A stretch of 24,682 nt of DNA from RGIG4103 sp045644605 (GTDB lineage Bacteria; Bacillota; Clostridia; RUG12999). The notes under the pieces are model-generated. The model did not search any database. It was given only the letters and a program-made list of their open reading frames with translations, and was not told where the DNA came from. The stretch covers positions 1-24,682 of the forward strand of contig JAZRHB010000031.1 in the NCBI GenBank assembly GCA_045644605.1, in the 5' to 3' direction. The position numbers and the translations under genes are program-made. This document shows positions 1 through 6,093 of this stretch, piece after piece (positions within the stretch are counted from its first letter, which is position 1; every line of letters begins with the position of its first letter).

Positions 1-14
1 CTTGGTATATTAGG

Positions 15-20
15 TATAAT
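15..20 (+). promoter_or_regulatory. -10 element of the M23 peptidase promoter
   Basis: A consensus TATAAT lies 38 bp before the TTG start of the peptidase gene. The matching -35 box would fall to the left of the window and cannot be checked. Confidence 0.5.
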
Positions 21-58
21 ATAGGGTAGTTTTGGTCGCACCCGAAAGGAAGATATGA

Positions 59-1360
59 TTGAAACGTGGAAGCTCGATTGTTTGCGACAACGGTCAGCGA
101 ATAATAAAAAAGGAAACCTACGAAGACAGTATGGATATTAAGAAAACAAAAGAAAAATTTAATAAAACATACAACTACGTTAAGGAAAAAATTCTTGAAA
201 AGCTGAAAAATATTAGCGACCTCGGGAAAAGATATATAAAAGCAGGAATGGTTTGCGCCGCACTTTTAATTGCAGGGCTTGTAATATCAGTCAATTTTAC
301 GCCGGTTTATTCCGTATACCTTGGCGGCGAGTTTATTGGCAGAGTGGTGGCAAAACAAGGTTTTGAGGCGGCATATACCGAAATTAACGAAACTATTTCA
401 CGTCTTGATGCCCCGCACGAAAAAATAAGCTATATTCCGGACTATATTTACGGAATTTCTTATCGCCGCTTGGTTACGGATGAATATGCACTTAAATCCA
501 ATATTGCAAAGCTTTCCCGTGCGGTAAGACCGGCAACATATATAAAAATTGACGATAACGAAATCATTTGTGTTGAAAATGAAACAAAGGCAAAAGAAAT
601 AATTGAAAAAATAAGGCTTTCATACGGCGCCGCAGATGCAAAGATTGTTTCTGCCGTTGATTTTGTAAACGGATTTTCACATATTCGTGATATTACGGAT
701 GCGGGACTTGCCAGAAACACACTTGCATCAAAAATAAACGTAGAAACATACGAAACTGTAGTATATGAAGATTCGGTTCCGTTCGGTGTTGAATATGTAA
801 ATAATGCCGAAATGTACGAAGGACAGACAAAATCCGTTTCTGATGGAATAAACGGCAGTCGCACAATTACCGCAAAGGTAACAAAAATAAACGGTATAGA
901 GGTTAAAAGAGAGGAAATTTCTTCTGCTAATACTGTTATGGCAGTGGCGCAGGTGATTGAAATCGGCACAAAAGTGCCCAGCGGAATAGGTGACGGCTCT
1001 TTTATAGAACCGACTTTCGGAATGGTAACATCACGTTTTGGTAAAAGATGGGGTGGCCGCCACAATGGTCTTGACATTGCAAATGATATTGGAACACCTG
1101 TGGAATCGGCAGACGGCGGAGTTGTAACCTTTGCAGGATATGACGGGGATTTCGGTAATCTTATAATAATCAATCATAACAACGGATATGAAACCTATTA
1201 TGCACATCTTGATTCAATGGATGTTTCGGAAGGACAGAAAGTAATTCAGGGATATAAAATTGGTGAAGTTGGTAACACCGGATATTCAACGGGACCGCAT
1301 CTTCATTTTGAGGTGCGAAAAAACGGCGTGCCGATGGACCCGTCAAAATATTTGAATTAG
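59..1360 (+). CDS. M23 (LytM-type) peptidoglycan endopeptidase with G5 domain
   Basis: Predicted membrane-anchored zinc endopeptidase that cuts peptidoglycan cross-bridges outside the cell. After a charged N-terminus there is one membrane segment (about residues 62-83), then a linker region, a G5-like domain (about 230-305, starting near YETVVYEDSVPFG) and a C-terminal M23 domain (about 318-433). The M23 zinc ligands H335, D339 and H416 and the catalytic histidines H383 and H414 (HLH motif) are all present, so it should be active. The TTG start at 59 is chosen because AAAGGAAG at 46-53 is well placed for it; an ATG at 131 is in frame but has no good ribosome binding site. The cation transporter gene follows after 11 bp, probably in the same transcript. 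The family is often controlled by WalR in Firmicutes, but the region where a WalR box would sit is outside the window. Confidence 0.9.
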   Translation: MKRGSSIVCDNGQRIIKKETYEDSMDIKKTKEKFNKTYNYVKEKILEKLKNISDLGKRYIKAGMVCAALLIAGLVISVNFTPVYSVYLGGEFIGRVVAKQGFEAAYTEINETISRLDAPHEKISYIPDYIYGISYRRLVTDEYALKSNIAKLSRAVRPATYIKIDDNEIICVENETKAKEIIEKIRLSYGAADAKIVSAVDFVNGFSHIRDITDAGLARNTLASKINVETYETVVYEDSVPFGVEYVNNAEMYEGQTKSVSDGINGSRTITAKVTKINGIEVKREEISSANTVMAVAQVIEIGTKVPSGIGDGSFIEPTFGMVTSRFGKRWGGRHNGLDIANDIGTPVESADGGVVTFAGYDGDFGNLIIINHNNGYETYYAHLDSMDVSEGQKVIQGYKIGEVGNTGYSTGPHLHFEVRKNGVPMDPSKYLN

Positions 1361-1371
1361 AGTGATGGAAA

Positions 1372-2550
1372 ATGACAGGTTTTTTAACAAAACTCTTTAT
1401 AAAAAATTATAAAAATACGGAAAATGCGGATGTTCGTGAGAATTACGGCAAGCTTTCGGGGTTTGTCGGAATTTTTGCGAACATAATTTTATTTATATTC
1501 AAAATTGCCACGGGAATAATTTCGGGCAGTATTGCAATTGTTGCCGATGCACTCAACAACCTTACGGATGCGGCATCTTCTGTGGTAACACTGATTGGAT
1601 TTAAAATGTCCGGAAAACCTGCGGATGAGGAGCATCCTTACGGCCACGCAAGGTTTGAATATATTGCCGGACTTGTAATATCGTTTATTGTTCTTTTTAT
1701 AGGCGGTCAGCTTGCAATAAATTCAATATCAAAAATAATAAATCCGACTCCGCTTATGCTCAGCACGCCGGGAATAATTATTCTTGCGGCGGCAATACTT
1801 ATAAAACTATGGCTTTTCCTGTTTTATCGTAAAATCGGCAAAACAATAAACTCACTTACCGTTATTGCGGCATCAAAGGACAGCATAAACGACGTTATTG
1901 CAACATCGGCGGTGTTTGTTTCGGCGGTGCTTGCATCAAGGTGCGGAATAAACATAGATGGCTGGGCGGGTCTTGGAGTGGCGGTATTTATTCTGTTTTC
2001 AGGCGTTATGCTCCTTAAAGAAACGGCAAACCCCCTGCTTGGAGAGGTCCCGGGCGATGAGATGCTTGATAAAATAAGCGAAAAAATCCTTTCCTACGAA
2101 AATGTTATCGGAATGCACGACCTTGTAATCCATAACTACGGCTACGGCAGAATTTTTGCATCGGTACACGTGGAAATGCCCGCCGAAAACGATATTTTGA
2201 ACAGTCACGACACAATAGATAATATTGAAAAGGATTTTCTTAAAAACGAAAAAATAAATATGGTAATACATCTTGACCCCGTTGTTACAAACAACGAGGA
2301 GGTAAGCCGTATTTCCGCACTTGTAGACGGGATTTTAAAGGAAATTGACCCCGTAATTACAAAACACGATTTCCGCGTTGTGTTCGGGCACAGCAACACA
2401 AAACTTATTTTTGATATTGCTCTGCCGCCGGAATTTAATATGCCTGACAGAAAAATAAGCGAAAAAATAAACGAAAAGCTAAAAAAATATGACGGCAATA
2501 TGTATGCCGTCATAATGATAGACAGAAGTTATACAAGCTCGGTTCATTAA
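1372..2550 (+). CDS. Cation diffusion facilitator (CDF) family metal exporter
   Basis: Inner-membrane divalent-metal/proton antiporter. An N-terminal CDF membrane domain (about residues 30-215, about six hydrophobic segments) is followed by a cytoplasmic dimerisation domain (about 220-300) and a C-terminal extension to 392 residues, a little longer than the 290-300-residue minimal family members. The transport-site residues visible are N62/D66 in the second segment (LNNLTDAAS) and D170/D174 in the fifth (KDSINDV). Zinc-type members carry HxxxD in the fifth segment, whereas DxxxD is associated with manganese-type members, so Mn(II) or Fe(II) export is a reasonable inference, not proven. It lies 11 bp after the M23 peptidase. 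Its last codons overlap the convergent tcdA stop by 4 bp and contain the tcdA terminator on the opposite strand. Confidence 0.9.
   Translation: MTGFLTKLFIKNYKNTENADVRENYGKLSGFVGIFANIILFIFKIATGIISGSIAIVADALNNLTDAASSVVTLIGFKMSGKPADEEHPYGHARFEYIAGLVISFIVLFIGGQLAINSISKIINPTPLMLSTPGIIILAAAILIKLWLFLFYRKIGKTINSLTVIAASKDSINDVIATSAVFVSAVLASRCGINIDGWAGLGVAVFILFSGVMLLKETANPLLGEVPGDEMLDKISEKILSYENVIGMHDLVIHNYGYGRIFASVHVEMPAENDILNSHDTIDNIEKDFLKNEKINMVIHLDPVVTNNEEVSRISALVDGILKEIDPVITKHDFRVVFGHSNTKLIFDIALPPEFNMPDRKISEKINEKLKKYDGNMYAVIMIDRSYTSSVH
2481..2514 (-). terminator. Intrinsic terminator of tcdA, inside the CDF coding sequence
   Basis: Read on the minus strand, TATGACGGCA (2514-2505) pairs perfectly with TGCCGTCATA (2497-2488) around a 7-nt loop and is followed at once by a run of seven T (2487-2481). 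It lies 33 bp beyond the tcdA stop and inside codons of the CDF gene on the other strand. There is no T-run on the plus-strand side, so it should act only on tcdA. Confidence 0.75.
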
Positions 2551-3233
2551 CTGCCGAATGAGATGTCTTTTATAACCTCACCTGCAATTACAAGGCCTGC
2601 CGCCGATGGGACAAACGATACGCTTCCCACTGTGGTATGGCCTGTTTTTATTGCCTCTTCTTTGGAATAAACAACCTTTAATTTTTTGATGCCGAGTGCC
2701 TTACATTCTCTGCGCATCACCTTTGCAAGCGGACAAACCGATGTGGAATAAATATCCGCCACTTCAAATCTTGAACCGTCAAGCTTGTTGCCCGCACCCA
2801 TTGAGCTTATTATAGGCACTTTAAGGTCGTTGCACGTCTTTATAAGAATAAGCTTTGACGAAACCATATCAATGGCATCAACCACATAATCAAAATCGGA
2901 AAGGTTTATAATACTAACGTTTTCGGCAGTATAAAATTCATTTACTGCAGTAACCTTTGCGTCGGGATTTATATCAAGAATCCGGTTTTTCATAACCTCG
3001 GCTTTTGGTTTTCCAACCGTAGAATGAAGTGCAATAAGCTGGCGGTTTATGTTAGACTTCGCCACCATATCGCCATCAATAAGCGTAAGATTTCCCACAC
3101 CCGCTCTTGCAAGCGCCTCGCATACAAACGAGCCGACACCACCAACACCGAATACGGCAACCTTTGCGGATAAAAGGCGGTTTACCCCATCTTCGCCGAG
3201 AATAAGCGCTGTTCTTGAAAATTGTTCTTTCAT
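2547..3233 (-). CDS. tcdA: tRNA threonylcarbamoyladenosine dehydratase (TcdA, ThiF/E1-like)
   Basis: ATP-dependent dehydratase of the ThiF/UBA E1-like superfamily that converts t6A37 in ANN-decoding tRNAs to the cyclic form ct6A. Visible are the FSRTALILGEDG opening typical of TcdA/YgdL, the nucleotide-binding GVGGVGS loop (residues 29-35), DGDMVAKSNINRQ (about 53-65) with the E1-family arginine, and VDAIDM further on. The frame opens at a TTG at 3248, but the ATG at 3233 is preferred: GGATGTGAT (3246-3238) matches the anti-Shine-Dalgarno partner GGAGGTGAT at all but one base and is correctly spaced. The protein is then 228 residues. It is monocistronic, with its own consensus promoter upstream, a terminator upstream that insulates it, and a terminator downstream inside the CDF gene. 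HesA/MoeB-type E1 enzymes are less likely given the opening motif. Confidence 0.88.
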   Translation of the reverse strand: MKEQFSRTALILGEDGVNRLLSAKVAVFGVGGVGSFVCEALARAGVGNLTLIDGDMVAKSNINRQLIALHSTVGKPKAEVMKNRILDINPDAKVTAVNEFYTAENVSIINLSDFDYVVDAIDMVSSKLILIKTCNDLKVPIISSMGAGNKLDGSRFEVADIYSTSVCPLAKVMRRECKALGIKKLKVVYSKEEAIKTGHTTVGSVSFVPSAAGLVIAGEVIKDISFGS

Positions 3234-3255
3234 AAAAATCACATCCAATAGTTTA

Positions 3256-3284
3256 ATTATAAAAGATACGTCCTTTTATGTCAA
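3256..3284 (-). promoter_or_regulatory. Sigma-A promoter of tcdA
   Basis: On the minus strand, TTGACA (3284-3279) and TATAAT (3261-3256) are both perfect consensus hexamers separated by exactly 17 bp. They end 22 bp before the tcdA ATG. This is the strongest promoter sequence in the window. Confidence 0.9.
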
Positions 3285-3324
3285 GAAAAAACCGGATGCG
3301 CAGGGGGAAAAAGCACATCCGGTT
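3285..3324 (-). terminator. Terminator hairpin upstream of tcdA
   Basis: AACCGGATGTGC (minus, 3324-3313) pairs with GCGCATCCGGTT (3301-3290) with one mismatch around an 11-nt loop, and runs directly into TTTT and then the tcdA -35 box. It is oriented to stop minus-strand transcripts entering tcdA from the right. No gene upstream on that strand obviously needs it, so it either insulates tcdA or ends a short unannotated RNA. Confidence 0.6.
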
Positions 3325-3382
3325 AAAAAGGGGGTCAAAATATATTTTGTGAGGTAAGCTTATTATAACCGCAATTATAAAG

Positions 3383-3424
3383 TTTATACATTGATTAGAA
3401 AAATTTATACATAAGTTAGAAAAT
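3383..3424. repeat. Imperfect 21-bp tandem repeat upstream of the isomerase gene
   Basis: Two adjacent 21-bp units, both beginning TTTATACAT and both containing TTAGAAAA, lie at 3383-3403 and 3404-3424, about 70-110 bp before the isomerase start. The period equals two helical turns, so identical faces would be presented to a DNA-binding protein. A TATGAT -10-like hexamer lies just downstream at 3455-3460, without a convincing -35. Function is unknown. Confidence 0.5.
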
Positions 3425-3492
3425 GCTTTTTTGCTCTTGATTTTGATTTTTACATATGATACCATAAATTAGAAGAGAGGAGCCTGATAATT

Positions 3493-4359
3493 ATGAGCAA
3501 TTTAAAAATTGGTGTTCTTGTAGACTCGTTTAAACTCGGGATTAAAGACGGACTTGCAAAAGCGGCTGAAATTGGTGCAAAAGGCGTGCAGATGTATGCC
3601 GTAAAAGGTGAAATGGCGCCTGAAAATATGACTCCGTCAAAAATCAAAGAAGTTAAAGATATGGTAGCTTCAAACGGCCTTGTAATTTCTGCAATCTGCG
3701 GCGATCTTGGCGGCGGCGGTTTTATGCACGCTGACCAGAATGCCGTAAAAGTTGAAAAATCAAAAAGAATTATGGACCTTTCACTTGAACTCGGATGTAA
3801 CATAATCACAACACATATCGGTATTGTGCCGTCCGAAGAAAACGAAAGAATGGAAATAATGCGTGCTGCCTGCAGCTCTCTTGCCGAATATGGTGACAGC
3901 GTGGGTGCGCATTTTGCAATCGAAACCGGTCCGGAAGAAGCACATACATTAAAAGCATTTATTGAAAGCCTCCGCGGAAAAGCAGTAGGTGTTAACTTTG
4001 ACCCTGCAAACCTTGTAATGGTACACGGTGTAAATGCGGCTGAAAGCTTTAAAATTCTTGCTCCGTATGTTGTTCATACACACGCAAAAGACGGCAACAT
4101 TCTTGTTAAAACAAATCCGGAATATATTTATGGTGACCTTTGTCACGAAAACATTGCAGGAATCAAATTCTTTGAAGAAGTACCGCTTGGCGAAGGCGGA
4201 GTTAACTTTGATGAATATCTTGCTGCGGTTAAGCAGTGTGGCTGGGAAGGCTTCCTTACAATTGAACGCGAATGTGGCGGAAATCCGGTTGCCGATATTA
4301 CAAAAGCGGTTAAGTTTCTCGAAAATAAATTAAGCATATTGCAGGAGAAATCAAAATGA
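3493..4359 (+). CDS. Sugar phosphate isomerase/epimerase (AP-endonuclease-2-like TIM barrel)
   Basis: Single-domain TIM barrel of the xylose-isomerase-like superfamily, 288 residues, the usual length. Likely metal-binding residues are E144 (AIETG), D170 (NFDPAN), H195/H197 (HTHAKD) and E258/E260 (TIERE), at the strand ends expected for family members acting on ketoses, inositol intermediates or hydroxypyruvate. The substrate cannot be read from the sequence. The start has a good ribosome binding site (GAGAGGAG, 3475-3482). The gene ends in an ATGA overlap with a 46-codon ORF whose two halves match this protein's own two ends, meaning a second family member used to follow it in the operon. Tandem pairs of these enzymes are common in sugar-catabolic operons, but no transporter or kinase is nearby. 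Confidence 0.85.
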   Translation: MSNLKIGVLVDSFKLGIKDGLAKAAEIGAKGVQMYAVKGEMAPENMTPSKIKEVKDMVASNGLVISAICGDLGGGGFMHADQNAVKVEKSKRIMDLSLELGCNIITTHIGIVPSEENERMEIMRAACSSLAEYGDSVGAHFAIETGPEEAHTLKAFIESLRGKAVGVNFDPANLVMVHGVNAAESFKILAPYVVHTHAKDGNILVKTNPEYIYGDLCHENIAGIKFFEEVPLGEGGVNFDEYLAAVKQCGWEGFLTIERECGGNPVADITKAVKFLENKLSILQEKSK

Positions 4360-4496
4360 TGAAAGCTGGCGTAATTGTAGATTGTTTTCAGAAAGGTCTT
4401 TATGAAGGTATAAAACTTGCGGCGGAACGTGAAGCCGGCGACAACAGATATGAAGATATCAAAAACGGAATTGCGTTCTTAAAATCGTTAAGATAA
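4356..4496 (+). pseudogene. In-frame deletion remnant of a second sugar phosphate isomerase
   Basis: A 46-codon ORF starts at an ATG that overlaps the upstream stop (ATGA) and has its own Shine-Dalgarno AGGAG at 4343-4347. Residues 3-24 (KAGVIVDCFQKGLYEGIKLAAE) align with residues 5-26 of the upstream isomerase. Residues 24-46, with EREAGDN followed by a D-I-K-x-G/A-I-A-F-L pattern, align with that protein's C-terminus from E258. Roughly 230 central codons, including most of the barrel and metal ligands, are absent, and the two ends join in frame at a shared GAA codon (4425-4427). It cannot be a working barrel enzyme. It is either a decaying gene, a residual micropeptide, or an assembly collapse. 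Confidence 0.8.
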
Positions 4497-4522
4497 TAAA
4501 AACTGTGTATTTTGTCGCAGTC

Positions 4523-4558
4523 AATAAAAAAAGACCGAATATACGGTCTTTTTTTATT
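4523..4558. terminator. Bidirectional terminator between the isomerase remnant and spoVS
   Basis: AATAAAAAAAGACCG (4523-4537) and CGGTCTTTTTTTATT (4544-4558) form a perfect 15-bp stem with a 6-nt loop. Each arm provides a T-run on its strand, so it serves both the plus-strand isomerase operon and spoVS on the minus strand. Confidence 0.88.
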
Positions 4559-4569
4559 GGTGTTTTTAG

Positions 4570-4830
4570 TTATTTTGTTTCAACAAGAAGTCTTATTGCA
4601 GTCCTTTTTTCACCGTTAACCTCAATGTCGGTGAATGCAGGAATACAAATAAGTTCAATACCTGACGGAGCAAGGAAACCTCTTGCGATGGCAATTGCCT
4701 TTATTGCCTGGTTGATTGCTCCGGCACCAATAGCCTGAATTTCCGCATTTTTGTCGGTTCTTATAACTTCTGCCAAAGCACCGGCAACGGAATTAGGTAC
4801 TGATTTAGAAGAAACTTTAAGTATTTCCAA
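4570..4830 (-). CDS. spoVS: Stage V sporulation protein S (SpoVS)
   Basis: Small Alba-fold-like protein needed in Bacillus subtilis for late sporulation (coat assembly and progress past stage V) and affecting septation. The 86-residue product has the full family length and the characteristic MEILKVSSKSxPNxVAGA opening and QAIGAGAINQAIKAIAIARGF core. The start is TTG at 4830, fixed by AGGAGGGG at 4843-4836 five bases upstream. It is last in the conserved rny-ymdB-spoVS order, but has its own sigma-H-like promoter and shares the bidirectional terminator downstream. Its presence suggests the organism makes spores, although spoVS also occurs in some non-sporulating lineages. Confidence 0.95.
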   Translation of the reverse strand: MEILKVSSKSVPNSVAGALAEVIRTDKNAEIQAIGAGAINQAIKAIAIARGFLAPSGIELICIPAFTDIEVNGEKRTAIRLLVETK

Positions 4831-4860
4831 AGTAACCCCTCCTATTTCACCATCAATATA

Positions 4861-4890
4861 AATTTCTACATTATGTGATGTAATTCCTTT
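4861..4890 (-). promoter_or_regulatory. Sigma-H-like promoter of spoVS
   Basis: On the minus strand AAAGGAATT (4890-4882) fits the sigma-H -35 pattern RnAGGAwww at every position. GTAGAAATT (4869-4861) fits the -10 pattern RnnGAATww with one mismatch, at a 12-bp spacing. It is about 30 bp before the spoVS start. In B. subtilis spoVS is transcribed by sigma-H, so site and gene agree. Confidence 0.7.
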
Positions 4891-4911
4891 TACAAAAAGG
4901 CGTCTAAAGAA

Positions 4912-4935
4912 CCAAAAAATGTATACATTTTTTGG
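4912..4935. promoter_or_regulatory. 24-bp perfect palindrome, candidate operator
   Basis: CCAAAAAATGTA followed by its exact reverse complement (centre TGTATACA) lies immediately upstream of a TATAAT on the plus strand and covers the place where its -35 box would be. This is the expected position for a repressor or activator site. The GTATAC centre resembles GntR-family operators only loosely. An AT-rich weak terminator for ymdB is the alternative. Confidence 0.5.
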
Positions 4936-4941
4936 TATAAT
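4933..4941 (+). promoter_or_regulatory. Extended -10 promoter divergent from spoVS
   Basis: TGGTATAAT is an extended -10 element (TGn plus a perfect TATAAT at 4936-4941). No -35 hexamer is visible; that space is the 24-bp palindrome. It points at the short peptide ORF at 4975 and then antisense into the end of ymdB. Confidence 0.55.
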
Positions 4942-4974
4942 GTGACAAAAAAATCACAAATAGGAGAGGTTTTT

Positions 4975-5031
4975 GTGTATTTTGCACTAAAAACTTTGTT
5001 GGTTTTAACTGTATATACTATCGTATATTAA
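4975..5031 (+). CDS. Possible 18-residue hydrophobic peptide
   Basis: A GTG at 4975 opens an 18-codon frame encoding MYFALKTLLVLTVYTIVY, hydrophobic almost throughout with a single lysine, long enough for one membrane-spanning helix. AGGAGAGG at 4962-4969 is a strong ribosome binding site at five-base spacing, and an extended -10 promoter lies about 30 bp upstream. The last codons overlap the 3' end of ymdB on the other strand. No family is recognised. It could be a type-I-toxin-like or regulatory membrane peptide, or chance; the ORF is too short for codon statistics. Confidence 0.4.
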   Translation: MYFALKTLLVLTVYTIVY

Positions 5032-5779
5032 TTCTGATAATGTTTTGTGCGAGGTTGTTTTCGCCAACGGAAACCACAATACCGTTAAGCATACAGTTTC
5101 CTTCAGCGTGTTCATAGCGGATATTTTCCATTGTAAGGAATTTTTTTACGGCAATTTCCTTTTTTACGCCAAGTACGGAATTGTATGGACCTGTCATACC
5201 AATATCGGTAATATAAGCCGTTCCCGACGGAAGTATACGCTCGTCGGCGGTTTGTGTATGTGTATGTGTACCGAACACGCACGCCGCGCGTCCGTCAAGA
5301 TACCAGCCAAGCGCCTGTTTTTCGCTTGTGGCTTCGGCGTGGAAATCAATTATAAAAATATCGGCATCAAGTTCAGAAACAAGCTTGTTTGCGACTTCAA
5401 ACGGACAGTTGGCTTCGCGCATAAACACTCTTCCGATAAGGTTTATAACGGCAACGCGCCGTCCGCATACGGTTCTTATAATATATCCCGGTCCGGAAAC
5501 ATCTGTCATATTTGCCGGGCGGATTATGGGGTAGCCGTCGTTAAAAAGCTCGGTAACCCTTGGTTTTGAAAATGCGTGGTTGCCAAGGGTGATTACATCG
5601 ACGCCCGCGTCAAGCAGAAAATCTGCTCTCTCGCGGTTGATTCCGTTGCCGGTATTGGCGTTTTCGCCGTTAGCAATAACAAAATCAATGTCGTAATCCT
5701 GTTTTAAATATTTAAGCTGACCGGCAACCATTTCGGCACCGTTTCTGCCGACAATATCACCAATGCAAAGAATGTTCAT
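5018..5779 (-). CDS. ymdB: YmdB-family metallophosphoesterase (cyclic nucleotide phosphodiesterase)
   Basis: Dinuclear-metal calcineurin-like phosphoesterase of the YmdB family, which hydrolyses 2',3'- and 3',5'-cyclic nucleotides in vitro and in B. subtilis governs the choice between motility and biofilm gene expression. All family motifs are present: GDIVG with D8, GENAN with E39/N40, GNH with N67/H68, DFHAEATSEK with H147, and GTHTHTQTAD with H172/H174. At 253 residues it is full length. The ribosome binding site AAAGAGGA (5800-5793 region) lies in the 3' arm of a small hairpin. In B. subtilis ymdB is cotranscribed with rny just upstream. Here a terminator and a 235-bp repeat element lie between them, so its expression probably depends on read-through or on a promoter I cannot identify. 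Confidence 0.95.
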   Translation of the reverse strand: MNILCIGDIVGRNGAEMVAGQLKYLKQDYDIDFVIANGENANTGNGINRERADFLLDAGVDVITLGNHAFSKPRVTELFNDGYPIIRPANMTDVSGPGYIIRTVCGRRVAVINLIGRVFMREANCPFEVANKLVSELDADIFIIDFHAEATSEKQALGWYLDGRAACVFGTHTHTQTADERILPSGTAYITDIGMTGPYNSVLGVKKEIAVKKFLTMENIRYEHAEGNCMLNGIVVSVGENNLAQNIIRINIR

Positions 5780-5787
5780 ATATTTTT

Positions 5788-5803
5788 CCTCTTTCTAAAG
5801 AGG
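5788..5803 (-). promoter_or_regulatory. Hairpin covering the ymdB ribosome binding site
   Basis: On the minus strand CCTCTTT (5803-5797) is followed after two bases by AAAGAGG (5794-5788), which contains the ymdB Shine-Dalgarno. A 5-bp stem with a 6-nt loop would pair the AGAGG core with its complement and reduce ribosome access. The 5' arm is contributed by the outer end of the adjoining repeat element. Confidence 0.45.
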
Positions 5804-6035
5804 ATTAATCTAAAAAGCGCCAACCGCACGAAAGCATAATAAAATAAAGAAAATAAGTGTAAAAGATAAAGTTAACACTGTAGGTAGAAATTCGTTAAAA
5901 CGAATTTCTAAAATTAGAGCTTTCGTGCTACGAACAACCCTCACCTCTCGGCGTACCTGTGTACGCCGTCGGGCAAGGCAAAACATAACTGTTTTCCTTC
6001 GGTTTGTCCGTTTTGCATCTTTTTATATTAATCCT
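5801..6035. repeat. MITE-like structured intergenic element, copy A
   Basis: A gene-less 235-bp block fills most of the rny-ymdB gap. Its ends, AGGATTAATCTAAAAAG (5801-5817) and the inverse of 6019-6035, match at 16 of 17 positions. Inside are a 10-bp inverted pair GCACGAAAGC/GCTTTCGTGC (5826-5835, 5919-5928), an 11-bp tetraloop hairpin (5885-5910) and a hairpin GGCGTAC-CTGT-GTACGCC (5950-5967) set in the phrase CCTCACCTCTCGGCGTAC. Related sequence with the same order of parts recurs twice at 18306-18760. No ORF or transposase is inside, as expected for a non-autonomous mobile element or a spreading structured repeat. Confidence 0.75.
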
Positions 6036-6059
6036 GCAAAAATTAAAAACCAAGGTTAA

Positions 6060-6090
6060 AAAAGAGCTGAAGTATTTCTTCAGCTCTTTT
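6060..6090 (-). terminator. Terminator after rny
   Basis: AAAAGAGCTGAAG and CTTCAGCTCTTTT form a perfect 13-bp stem with a 5-nt loop. On the minus strand it is followed by further T residues. It starts 3 bp after the rny stop and separates rny from ymdB transcriptionally, at least in part. Confidence 0.85.
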
Positions 6091-6093
6091 GAA

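Noticed and set aside
55..141. ATG at 55 opening a 28-codon frame overlapping the start of the M23 gene
   Set aside because: Its ATG is only 2-3 bases from the Shine-Dalgarno, the peptide is basic with no recognisable feature, and the site suits the TTG at 59.
3253..3465. 70-codon minus-strand frame upstream of tcdA
   Set aside because: It runs through the terminator and the tcdA promoter, has no ribosome binding site, and its composition looks like translated AT-rich DNA.
4941..4958. TGTGA...TCACA as a CRP/FNR-type operator
   Set aside because: The spacer is 8 bases instead of 6, and the site lies downstream of the -10 in the leader. A small RNA hairpin is as likely.
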